This document shows, in pieces, positions 55,165 to 64,000 of a stretch of 64,000 nucleotides of DNA; within the stretch, counting starts at the first letter, position 1, and every line of letters starts with the position of its first letter. The notes beneath the pieces were generated by a model, which made no database searches, had not been told where the DNA came from, and saw only the letters and a list, made by a program, of their open reading frames with translations. Location: the NCBI GenBank assembly GCA_021201815.1, contig JAJQEC010000066.1, positions 64,385 to 128,384 of the forward strand, read 5' to 3'. A program made the position numbers and the translations under genes. Origin of the DNA: Candidatus Azobacteroides sp. (lineage in GTDB: Bacteria; Bacteroidota; Bacteroidia; Bacteroidales; WRGA01).

Positions 55165-58100
55165 TTACATGATTACTTTAGCTATCTTTACCTGGCCGGT
55201 TTTGTGACACCGGACTTTCACCAGATATACCCCTGACACTTCAGGCATAACGGTTTCTGAGGTTGTTACGGAACAAACCTGTTGGCCGTTTACCTGATAT
55301 ACGGTGGCTGTAAATTCTTCCAGGCCATCGATAATAAGCCGGCGTTCCCCATTGATGTAAACCCGTATATTATCCGGCGAGGCGGACGATATGCCCAACG
55401 GCATCTTATTTGTTTTCACCTTCACATTATCAATCCCCAGCGCCATCGCTCCACTGGCTGTTGTTCCGGCATTTACCGAATAATTCCATGCCAGGTACAG
55501 GTCCTGGTTTTCTTCCAGCTCAACGGGTAGTGTTCCGGAGACATTCCGTGTCACGGAAGGAACGGAAGCCAGTCCATTCATATCCGCATCAGGAGCGAAA
55601 TACGTTCTGAAATTATCCCCCGCATTCGTCCAGTCTTTTCCGTTTCCGGAGTAATATAACTGGATTCTGAATCCTTCCACATTGTTGCCGTTCCGGTATT
55701 TTTCCACATCATATTCGATATCCAATGATTCTACTTTTCTGTCAGAAGTATTTTTAAATTTAAAATACATATTGACACTACGGGTACCATCGGCAACTCC
55801 TGTAGAAATACCACCGATCGCTCTATCCTCAGCAGTATCCGCATCGCCGGCCCCGAAGTTGTACAACCCGTTCTTCGCGTTGGAAGCGATATTTACGCCA
55901 CCCACCTGTTCGGTTTGATTTCCGGATAAAGCAAATATACCGATGGTACGGGGAGAATCGAGGCGTTTCTCTATTTTCCATCCCAGGGGCAGGGTAGCTT
56001 CCGCATCCGTTCCGATGGCATCGAAATCCTACAGGTATGTTTCCTCGTTTATTTCCACATAATCCGTTTCTGACGGTTCTCCGGCAGCGATCACTACATT
56101 ATCCAGCGCCAATGCCTGTGCACCGCTGGAAGTTGTTCCGGAAGTTACCGACGTATTCCATGCCAGGTACAGTTCCTCCCCGGCAGCCATGCTCAATGGC
56201 AGGTAAGCGCTGACAGACCGTACATCTCCCGGTACGACAGCATATCCTTCCGTTGCATCATCCGCTTCGAAAGAGGTTGTAAAATTCTCCCCGGCAGAAG
56301 TCCAGGTAATTCCGTCCGGCGAGCAATACAATTGCATGGTAAAACCTGCGGGATTGTTTCCTTTCCGGTATTTTTCCACATCATAGCTGATCTCCAATCC
56401 CGGGATCACTTCCTCTCCGGTATTTTTCAGGTGCACGTATACATTGATCCCTTGTGTTTTTTCCGTATCCCCGGTCGTAATTCCACCGATGGCACGGTCC
56501 GTATCATTTCCGTTCCCGAAATTGTATAGGCCGTTGGTTGCATTCGAAGCCAGGCTCACACCTCCTGCGTGTTCGGTTTTATTTCCCGCGGCGGAGAACA
56601 TGCCAATCGTACGTTGCGCATTCGCCCCGATCATTTTTTCCACTTTCCAGCCCAGGGGCAGTTCCGCTTCCGCTTCCGTTCCCATCGAATCAAAATCCTG
56701 TTCGTATTTCCGGGAAGCCGTAATTTCTACATACTCATCTTCCAACTGGCTGAATTTTATTACCTCTACGGTAGCGGTGGCAGTTTGTTCTTTATAAGAA
56801 GCAGAAACAGTATAGGTTCCGGTCTGCCCGTTGCTTTCGAAAAGTCCGTCCTGGCCGATGGTGCCTCCTCCGTTTACACGCCATGTTACTTCTTCCCCGG
56901 CTTCGTCCATCGGACGGTTGAACTGGTCAGTAATCCGGTAGGCAAATGGAACGGTACCGTTGTCATCACACACATTGCGGTGAGTCAATGCAGCCTGGTG
57001 AGCTCTTGTCTGCATCCGTTGCGCATCGTCCTTTGAAATGCCGGAAGGGTAATAGTCGATGCCTTCGGGAGATTCTCCGAAGATCCCTTCATAAATGGTG
57101 CAGGCAGATAAATAAGAAGCCAGTACGGTTGGGTGGCGGTTATCCGTATACAATGCGTTTTTAGCGCTCACGCCGTCTGTTTCATAAATGATATGGAATG
57201 CTCTTCCGACAGCATAAATAGAAACTCCTGTTTCTTCTGCTACCGCTTTATAGTTTTCATACAATTCTTCCATATGGCCGTCGAAGTCTTCCGAGTCCGT
57301 ATAGGGCCAGTTCAGGTGAAGGATAATACGGGCATCCGGGTTCGGACAATATTCCTTCACGTAATCTACCCAGAGTTTTACGGAAGCCAGGAAGTCCGTC
57401 ACATCCGTTCTGGGTTTTGTACTTTGCTCCTGCAGGATGATATGGGTCCACGGCGTCGAACGGATGCGGTATTTAGCAGAAGGATTCCCGTCGGAAATCA
57501 TTCCTTCCCCTTCTTCATAATGATATCTCAATGTCATTCCCAGGCGGGTTTGTTTTTCCCAGGTAGCATTTTTCCCGGCAGCCGCTGCCAACTGGTTGAA
57601 AATATCGGGTTGCTCATTGTAGTCGATCAGGCTGTTATTCAGAGAAAGAATGCGCAGTTCTTCCATGCCGGTCACCAGGTATTCCTCTGCCGGAGAAACA
57701 GATAAGGTAGCCACCTGTTCCACATCGCTTTCCTCTCCGAACACTTCCCATTCGTAAATGGAAAATCCGCTGCCATTTTCATCTCCGGATAAATGAATCC
57801 GCAGGTAACGTACTTCTTTCACGTCATTTACGATCACCACATCTGCCTGTCCGGTACCGGAAGGAGCCATGGTTTTTACTTCCTGCCAGTCTGTTGCATT
57901 TTTGGATGCAGACAGGGTATAGGATACCGGCACTCCTTCTCCCCACTGAATGCGGATACGGTTCAGGTCGTGCGGATCTTTCAGGTCAATCTGTGCCCAG
58001 TGTTCATCGCCTCCGTCATTGACCCGCCACTGAGTCGTCGTTTTGTCATCATTGATAAATTTGCTCATATTGGAACCGGAGTATCCGGAAACAATAACTG

Positions 58101-59856
58101 ATTTTCCGGATGCGATGTTGGAGTAATCCAGGGAAATAGAATTATCTGTTCCTTCACTTCCCACGGTAATAAAGTCCTTAATGGTTACCGTATTGGATGT
58201 TTCTGTTCCGGTAGCTGTCAGGGAAACCGTGTATGTACCATTCGCAGCATATGTGTGCTGTGGATTTTCGACCGTGCTGGTATTTCCATCGCCGAAGTTC
58301 CATACCCAGGAAGTAGCATGCTCGGAGAAATTGGTAAAGTTCACAGTCAATGGAGCATCTCCCCCTGTCACATCTGCCAGGAAGTTCGCTTTCGATTTCG
58401 GCACATATACGGATTCCGTCAGGGACAGGTTATCAATGACAATATCCATTACATGGTCATAGGTTCCTATTTTCAATACGAAATAAAGGGTAGCATCTTC
58501 ACCGGTATGGTGGTATGTCAGTAATTCGTTTCCATTGCTCAGGTGCAGGGAGCCTGCTACTGCTTTGGCACTCATGGGGCCATCATAGGTATTGACGGAA
58601 CTATCCGTCCAGCTGTTGAGCTGCCCCATCGTAGCGTTTTCTTCCATCGTTCCGTCCTCGCCGTCCTCTTTAGGCCTTTCGGAAATCATAAACGGCTGTA
58701 CCCAAAGATTATCTGTGCTGCTCAATACTTTGAACAGGCAATCGAACGCATACACATGGTCTTTCTTTACTTCCACCGCCTGGAAGATGGCCACGTTGGA
58801 GCCCTGTCCGGAAACAGTTCCGGCCTGTAAGCGCAAAGCCCCCCCTTCTCCACCGGTAGGAATATGATCCGTATAATTCCAGGTAAGCTCCACGGGGACT
58901 GCGGCTCCTAATGCTGCCGTATACCAGTATCCTTCGTCTTCCATATGGCCGCCGTATAATTTCTCACCGGCAGGTTGGGGAGTTTTTACATTGACCGAAA
59001 CAAAGTCTGTCTTTTCCATCGTATCCTCCCCGTACCGGTTGATGGCTTTCAGGCTTACCGTATACTTCCCTTCGCTGGTATAGGTATGAACAGGATGTTC
59101 TTCCGTACTGGTGTTTCCATCGCCGAAATTCCAGACATACGAATCAGCGGATCTGCTTGTGTTGGTAAATGCGACCGTCAACGGAGCAAATCCCTTATTG
59201 GTAATGGAGGTAAACCCCGCAGAAGGCCGGGAAGCGCTTTCATTCAATACGAGGTTATCTATTACGACATCCAGCGCATGGTCGCTTGTCCCTATTTTCA
59301 ACAGGAAATAAAGCTGTGTATCTTCTCCCGTATGCAGGTATTTCAACAGGCCATCGGTATGTGCGCTTCCTGCCCTTGCCTTTTCGCTGAAGGCACCGTC
59401 AAAAGTGGTAATGGAAGCATCCGACCAGGTATTCAGCTGGCCCATGGTCAATGTCTCCCCCATGGAAGCATATTCCCCGTCGTCATTGGGTTCTTCGGAA
59501 ATAATAAATACCTGTGCCCACATCTGGTTGGTATTGCTTACCACCCTGAAGAGCCCATCGAACTCATAGAGATGGTCTTTCTTTACCTGGATGGCCTGGT
59601 AGAGGCCGATATTCGAGCCTGCACCGGATTGGTGGTCTGCCTGAAGGCGCAATGCGCCCCCTTCCCCGCCGGATGGGGTTACTTCGGTATAGTTCCAGGT
59701 AAGGGTTACAGGAACTGCGGCTCCCAAACGGGCCGTAGACCAGTATTGGGAATCATCCATGGCTCCTCCCTTAAGGATATTTTCCGGATAAGCGGAAAAA
59801 GGAAGGAGATATCCTAATAAAAGGAGGAATGAGATGAATATTAATCTGTTATTCAT
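55165..59856 (-). pseudogene. Multidomain SGNH-hydrolase surface protein interrupted by one in-frame TAG (PUL 2)
   Basis: The gene has 1563 codons plus stop. Order: signal peptide; module X (about 27-207); PKD; second module X; PKD; a discoidin/CBM32-like domain (SMSKFINDDKTTTQWRVND region); an SGNH-type hydrolase domain (RILSLNNSLIDYN, ILQEQSTKPRTD, YTDNRHPTVLASY); an Ig-like domain; two copies of a ~190-residue C-terminal module; and a T9SS tail (VYQVNGQQVCSVTT, GVYLVKVRCHKTG). The stop TAG (56029-56031, codon 1276) falls at the start of the second C-terminal module (EETYL*DFDAIG). The first copy has CAG at the matching place (KYEQDFDSMG, 56698-56700). A C-to-T change of CAG is therefore directly supported. 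Truncation would remove the secretion tail, so the product could not be exported by T9SS. Confidence 0.93.
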
Positions 59857-59873
59857 AACAAAATGATTTTAGG

Positions 59874-60767
59874 TTATTGAGAAATAATTATTTTTTTTGT
59901 AACGCTTCCGTTTTCCGTATTTACCTGTAACAGGTAGATGCCGGATGTCAGGCCGGAAGCAGGTATAGTTGTTTTTTTAACAGAAGAAAGAGAACAGGTA
60001 GCACAGATTTTTCCTGACAAATCAGTTAAGACAGCGGACGCATGGGCAGTTCCATCCATTAACGTAATGGTTATACCTTCTACCGGATCAGAAGAAACCG
60101 CTACTTTCGGAGTTGACCCGTAGGCTTTTATAATATTACTTTCACCCCCACTTTCCGTTAAGGAAAGGTTATCAATAGCTATCTCAAACACATGGTCCCA
60201 GGTTCCGATCTTAATCATAAAATACTTCTCAGCATCTTCCCCTTCATGGTAATAAGTAAGTAATTCAGCGGTATGATCATCTCCTTTGACTGCTTTTTCG
60301 CTGAATAATCCGTCAAATGTATTGACATCCGGATCTATCCAGGAATTTAATTGCCCCAGGGTCAGATTTTCCTGCATACCCTCCGTTTCTCCTTCATCAT
60401 TGGGTTCTGTGTCCAGAATGTATACCTGCATCCAAAGGTTATCCGTATTGCTTATGGCTTTGAATGCACAATCAAATGTATAGGTACGGCCTTTCTTTAC
60501 AGAGATCGGTTGGTATAAAGCCATGTTCGAACCCTGCCCGGATATGGCATCGACACTTAACCGCAATGCAGCGCCCTCCCCATGGGAAGGAATATCTTCG
60601 GTATACCCCCAGGTCAGTGAAACAGGGACATCCGCTCCGATACGGGCCACAGACCAAAGATCTGCATCTTCCATATCCCCGCCCTGCAGGATGTTGTTGG
60701 CAAACGACGTGATTGGCAATAGCATTCCAATCACTACACTCAATGTTGAGAATAGTCTTCTTTTCAT
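59874..60767 (-). CDS. Secreted single-module protein with T9SS tail (PUL 2)
   Basis: The 297-residue protein has a signal peptide ending at SFANNILQ. One copy of the module seen twice in the next gene spans about 25-210 (LQGGDMEDADLWSVARIGAD, VPVSLTWGYTEDIPSHGEGA, MIKIGTWDHVFEIAIDNLSL). A T9SS tail follows (VLTDLSGKICATCSL, GLTSGIYLLQVNTENG). The module looks like a beta-sandwich carbohydrate-binding domain, but I cannot name a CBM family. It lies 17 bp before the multidomain gene and 48 bp after the GH5 gene, so it is in the PUL 2 operon and is probably a free secreted binding protein. Confidence 0.82.
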   Translation of the reverse strand: MKRRLFSTLSVVIGMLLPITSFANNILQGGDMEDADLWSVARIGADVPVSLTWGYTEDIPSHGEGAALRLSVDAISGQGSNMALYQPISVKKGRTYTFDCAFKAISNTDNLWMQVYILDTEPNDEGETEGMQENLTLGQLNSWIDPDVNTFDGLFSEKAVKGDDHTAELLTYYHEGEDAEKYFMIKIGTWDHVFEIAIDNLSLTESGGESNIIKAYGSTPKVAVSSDPVEGITITLMDGTAHASAVLTDLSGKICATCSLSSVKKTTIPASGLTSGIYLLQVNTENGSVTKKIIISQ

Positions 60768-60815
60768 GATAGATATGTTTTTAAATGAATTAAGAGTAAA
60801 TAGATTGGTTATTTT

Positions 60816-63527
60816 CTATTTTCTGATGATGATTTTCTGTGATATGATTCCTTTACCGGTAGCGGCCTGAAGAAAATAGACCCCGTTTTGCAGCGGGGAG
60901 ACATCTACCTGCTGTATTGCTGTTTGAGAAGGAATGGTTTTCAACCCTATTTTTCCGGTTATATCTGTGATGGTGATTTCATGGACAGGGAAACCGGACT
61001 GTGATTCAACATAGACGAATCCGGATGCCGGCACAGGATATACAAGCACTTCCCTGCCGGTAGCACCTGGTTCGTCTATCCCCAACCCACCGGCTTTAAT
61101 TTCAAACCAGTTGAAATTAAAGCCTTCCGTTACAGCTTTTATCCGGAGTACATTTTTCCCCTGTATCAACGGAATGGACGAAGAAACGGTATTCCAGTTC
61201 TGCCAGCCTCCGGTATTAGATAAGGAAACTGTTTTCAATAGCGTATCTTCCTCTCCTATCCTGTATATTTCCAGGGCAGCCGTATTGGCATCTACCGCTA
61301 CACGCAAATCCAGGGTGTATTGCCCTGCAGTAGTTGTATATACAAGATAATCCAGGTAATTACCGGCAGCTGTATAGCCGGCATTTTGTCCGCCGCCTAT
61401 ATCGGAACAACTTTCAAACCGGAATCCTTCTTTATTAAAATAAGCCTCCGCTTCCACTTTCCCCGGCACGACATAATGTTGTACCGTATGGTTTGTCACC
61501 TGCAGGCCGGAAAAAGCATCCAGGACTTTCTCCCCGCTTTTACAATCCCCACCGCTGTAACTTAGCTGAACAGCATTCGGCTTTAATATCTGCCTGTTTA
61601 CAGACAACACTACCTGCTGCCTGTTCAGGGGATTTACAGAAGTAGAAAGGACTTCTACCTCTGTATTATTTACATGTACTTTAAAAGAAGAATGGCTTAC
61701 CTGTGTAATTTCTTTATTAAAATTCAGCAAAATCTTATTCTGTACCTGGTCCGTTTCCGCAGAAAACAATAGTAAATCCACTTCCGCGGAGTCCTTCGCG
61801 TTGGTAAACCGGAAATAATTAAGATTAAAATCTCTTTTTTCAAACACCAATTTTATTTTCACGGTTCCTGCGGGTACGATTACATTGGAGAAAGTAGCTG
61901 TCTTCCAGGTTGTCCAGGCTCCGGTTGCCGGTAAGGAAAGGAGTTCCGTTGCCCTTTTCCCGTTTATTTCCAGGTAAACCCGGTCTTCTTCCGACTGGGA
62001 AGCATACCTTATTTCCAGGGTATATGCTTTTTCCTCCGGAGACTGAATCGTATAATGGGTCCATTCCCCGTCTTCTATCCAACCCACAGAATATCCGTTT
62101 GTGGGGGTATCGCTGCATGCTTCGATATCCACTCCGTCGTTCCGGTATACCCATCCTTCGTTCCAGGTAGAAGGTTCATCCGGGTAAGATAAATGATTGT
62201 CTACGTCGGTATAGTCAAAATATGCCTTTCCGACCGGTCCGAAATCATAGTCCACGGCATAGATAATATCCCCGGTGGTGTATTTCTTAAACGGCCTGAC
62301 TTCATCCGTATAAGGCCGGGTAATAAGGGCATCGATCACGTCATATTTTATTTCACAGTTCTGTATTTTATGGTCTTCCGCAAATTGCATCACCCCTTTG
62401 TAGGCTGTTTCTGCATTTATGCTGCTGCCCCGTGACCACGCATTCAGCATAGTATTGTAATCGGAGTTGTATTTCGACTGAATGATATTATTTACCCCGG
62501 TCTTTTTCACCGGCCACCAGTCCCAGCCAATATTATTCTTTTCGCACAAAGCCACCAGTTGCGTAAACCAGGTATTGGAGTTCTCGCCTGTTTCTCCCAG
62601 CCATACCGGGCAATTGTACTGGTCGCGGTACGCTATGATCCAGTCCAGTGCATCTTCTTCATTATGATTCCAGTATTTGTGGAAACTGAGTGCCATGTTA
62701 TCGTCCCAAAGTTCCGGCAAGCCGCTGTAATCGTTGCTCCACCAGTTCCCGTTCAGGAACAACAGGTGGTTCTTATCCACTTCCCGGACCGCTACGGTAA
62801 GCCGTTTATGCAGGTCCCATAAGTCATAATTATTATTAGATAAAGTCCAGTTCGGTTCATTAATAAGGTCGTATCCGCCGATCCACGGGCTATCCGCATA
62901 CCGTTCCGCCAGTTTCCGCCACAGCGCAATCAGCTTGTTTTTATTTTCCTCGCTTTCCCACAGGGAAGGCTTGGATGGGTCATAATCGGAAATATTGGAG
63001 TCAGTCCCCTGCCCACCGGGCGCGCCGTGCATATCCAGGATCAGGTACATCTTATTGGAAGCACACCAGTCCAGGAGGTTATCAATCCGTATAAATCCCT
63101 CTTCCAGCCAGGTGTTCTGTCCTTTTACCGGTTCCTCTTCGATAGGAAGGGTAAACATTTTATAATGCATAGCCACCCGTACATTATTAAATCCCCATTT
63201 CGCCATGGAATCCACATCGGCTTTTGTAAAATGATTGTCCCACCATGCCTGGTAGAATTCGTCCGTGCGGGCTTCCCCGATGGTTTCAATAAGCTTTTTC
63301 CGGAATTCCCACTGGGTGCCTGCGACTCCGGCCGAACCTATCATATAGCCTTCCTGGATCATCCAGTTTCCTGTTCCGACTCCCCTGAAGATCAGATTAT
63401 TTCCGTCTCCGTCGAGTATCTGTTTTCCTGAAGCGCGCACAAATCCGTTTTGTGCAAAGGAAGAAACAGAAAAGGTGAATAGGAATACAAACATTAATAC
63501 ATAAGAAGGGAGAAAATGTTTTGTCAT
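60816..63527 (-). CDS. GH5 glycosidase with two CBM6-like modules and T9SS tail (first gene of PUL 2)
   Basis: The 903-residue secreted enzyme has a signal peptide (about 1-25) and a GH5 (beta/alpha)8 domain at about 28-370. The domain has the opening GNNLIFRGVGTGNW, the acid/base region GGYDLINEPNWTL (Glu near 223) and the nucleophile region VWLGETGEN (Glu near 310). Two CBM6-like modules are at about 420-565 (VDIEACSDTPTNGYSVGWIE) and 680-815 (EAEAYFNKEGFRFESCSDIG). They are separated by an Ig-like/SbsA-type domain, and a T9SS tail ends IISQKIIIRK. GH5 enzymes cleave beta-glucans, mannans or xylans internally. The subfamily cannot be fixed by eye. It is the leading gene of PUL 2 and probably makes the oligosaccharides imported by its SusC/SusD. 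Confidence 0.92.
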   Translation of the reverse strand: MTKHFLPSYVLMFVFLFTFSVSSFAQNGFVRASGKQILDGDGNNLIFRGVGTGNWMIQEGYMIGSAGVAGTQWEFRKKLIETIGEARTDEFYQAWWDNHFTKADVDSMAKWGFNNVRVAMHYKMFTLPIEEEPVKGQNTWLEEGFIRIDNLLDWCASNKMYLILDMHGAPGGQGTDSNISDYDPSKPSLWESEENKNKLIALWRKLAERYADSPWIGGYDLINEPNWTLSNNNYDLWDLHKRLTVAVREVDKNHLLFLNGNWWSNDYSGLPELWDDNMALSFHKYWNHNEEDALDWIIAYRDQYNCPVWLGETGENSNTWFTQLVALCEKNNIGWDWWPVKKTGVNNIIQSKYNSDYNTMLNAWSRGSSINAETAYKGVMQFAEDHKIQNCEIKYDVIDALITRPYTDEVRPFKKYTTGDIIYAVDYDFGPVGKAYFDYTDVDNHLSYPDEPSTWNEGWVYRNDGVDIEACSDTPTNGYSVGWIEDGEWTHYTIQSPEEKAYTLEIRYASQSEEDRVYLEINGKRATELLSLPATGAWTTWKTATFSNVIVPAGTVKIKLVFEKRDFNLNYFRFTNAKDSAEVDLLLFSAETDQVQNKILLNFNKEITQVSHSSFKVHVNNTEVEVLSTSVNPLNRQQVVLSVNRQILKPNAVQLSYSGGDCKSGEKVLDAFSGLQVTNHTVQHYVVPGKVEAEAYFNKEGFRFESCSDIGGGQNAGYTAAGNYLDYLVYTTTAGQYTLDLRVAVDANTAALEIYRIGEEDTLLKTVSLSNTGGWQNWNTVSSSIPLIQGKNVLRIKAVTEGFNFNWFEIKAGGLGIDEPGATGREVLVYPVPASGFVYVESQSGFPVHEITITDITGKIGLKTIPSQTAIQQVDVSPLQNGVYFLQAATGKGIISQKIIIRK

Positions 63528-64000
63528 GTGATTTAATTTTTAGGTTACTAGATATGCTATTCAATGCAAAATTTCCTTCCGGAATGATTGACATGTCAAA
63601 AGTAGGTTTTAGAAAAAGCGATTTTTTCAGATATAAAAAAAATGTGGTAAATGAATGTTAAAATAAGAATATAATAGACTATTAATTAATACTTTATTTT
63701 TTTTGTTATTGTAAAAAAATGTGGTAAATCCACAAGAGAAAAAAGGATTTTTCAGGAGAAAAGAGTTGAAAATTGTGTAAGGGGGAATAAATGATTAAGG
63801 TGGGTGTATTGAAAAAGCAACAGCAGATAGCCGGGATTTGTAATATGAGGCAGATGTGGTTATGCGAAATGTTCTCTGTTTTCCGGTGATAAATCCAGAA
63901 CAGAAGAAGAATCATAGTCCCTCTTCTCTTTAGCAAAGCTAAAAAGACTCCCCTCGTACGTTTGCATGAGAATCATTCTTTGTCTAAAATATGTAAAAAG
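63528..64000. other. Upstream region of PUL 2 with a 17-bp direct repeat
   Basis: There is no gene in this AT-rich stretch. AAAAAAATGTGGTAAAT occurs twice, at 63636-63652 and 63713-63729, 77 bp apart. The second copy runs into TGTGG-taaat-CCACA. Placed 109-202 bp upstream of the GH5 start codon, these are plausible regulator sites for the PUL 2 promoter. A stretch near 63920-63960 is rich in short hairpins. Confidence 0.5.

Noticed and set aside
1571..56031. Stop-codon reassignment or selenocysteine/pyrrolysine-type recoding
   Set aside because: Both TGA and TAG are involved, and both also end normal genes here (TGA in the sbcD stop, TAG in the sigma factor and FecR genes). No SECIS-like structure was looked for in depth, but the replaced residues are Trp and Gln, not Cys or Lys.
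58975..59817. 280-codon plus-strand frame opposite the multidomain PUL 2 protein
   Set aside because: It is a complement of the first module X and PKD, whose conservation is on the minus strand.

Overview
The window is a chromosomal segment of a Bacteroidota bacterium, most likely of the order Bacteroidales. The evidence is two SusC/SusD polysaccharide utilisation loci (PULs), FecR anti-sigma factors with an ECF sigma factor, promoters of the TTTG / TAnnTTTG type, and eight predicted secreted proteins that end in a type IX secretion (T9SS) sorting domain. The T9SS tails suggest a Dysgonomonas- or Parabacteroides-like organism rather than a typical gut Bacteroides, but genus is a guess. The standard code is in use: TGA and TAG both occur as ordinary terminal stops.

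Layout. (1) 1-16031, minus strand: PUL 1, read from high to low coordinates. It runs CBM26-like secreted protein, unknown T9SS protein, CE2-type esterase with four CBM26-like repeats, FecR, STN-type SusC, SusD, DUF3823 lipoprotein, GH92 (broken by one stop codon) and GH97 (cut by the window edge). (2) 16460-18741, plus strand: divergent sigma factor, a second FecR, and a GIY-YIG protein with a RAMA-like tail. (3) 18955-21732: an LRR-like protein and a helical protein of unknown role. (4) 21837-25961: a nucleoside-scavenging operon with promoter and terminator (ribokinase, ureide-permease-like transporter, lipoprotein nucleoside hydrolase, Tsx-like channel). (5) 26026-31836: small conserved genes, a decayed alpha-galactosidase remnant, a cluster of five hairpins and a giant T9SS protein. 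(6) 32461-36755: sbcDC. (7) 36756-37755: a non-coding kilobase with a 22-bp-period array of CCTAGG palindromes and a second foldable element. (8) 37756-43519: a beta-helix/SASA esterase beside a membrane-spanning Kelch-SARP regulator. (9) 43706-47252: an accessory stretch with an AraC remnant, a strongly AT-rich two-gene cassette (nucleotidyltransferase-like plus unknown) and a decayed tRNA-Val 3' half. (10) 47253-63527, minus strand: an acyltransferase-like membrane protein, then PUL 2 (GH5 endoglucanase/mannanase-like enzyme, two proteins sharing a new-looking module, SusC, SusD, SGBP).

How it works together. In PUL 1 the ECF sigma/FecR pair probably senses through the STN domain of SusC, and the CBM26, GH97 and esterase content suggests alpha-glucan plus decorated mannose-containing glycans. 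PUL 2 looks aimed at a beta-linked hemicellulose. Three genes, one in PUL 1 and two in PUL 2, each carry exactly one in-frame stop explained by one G:C-to-A:T change (TGG to TGA twice, CAG to TAG once). This is the most consistent oddity in the coding sequence. The most unusual non-coding signal is the palindrome array upstream of sbcD.
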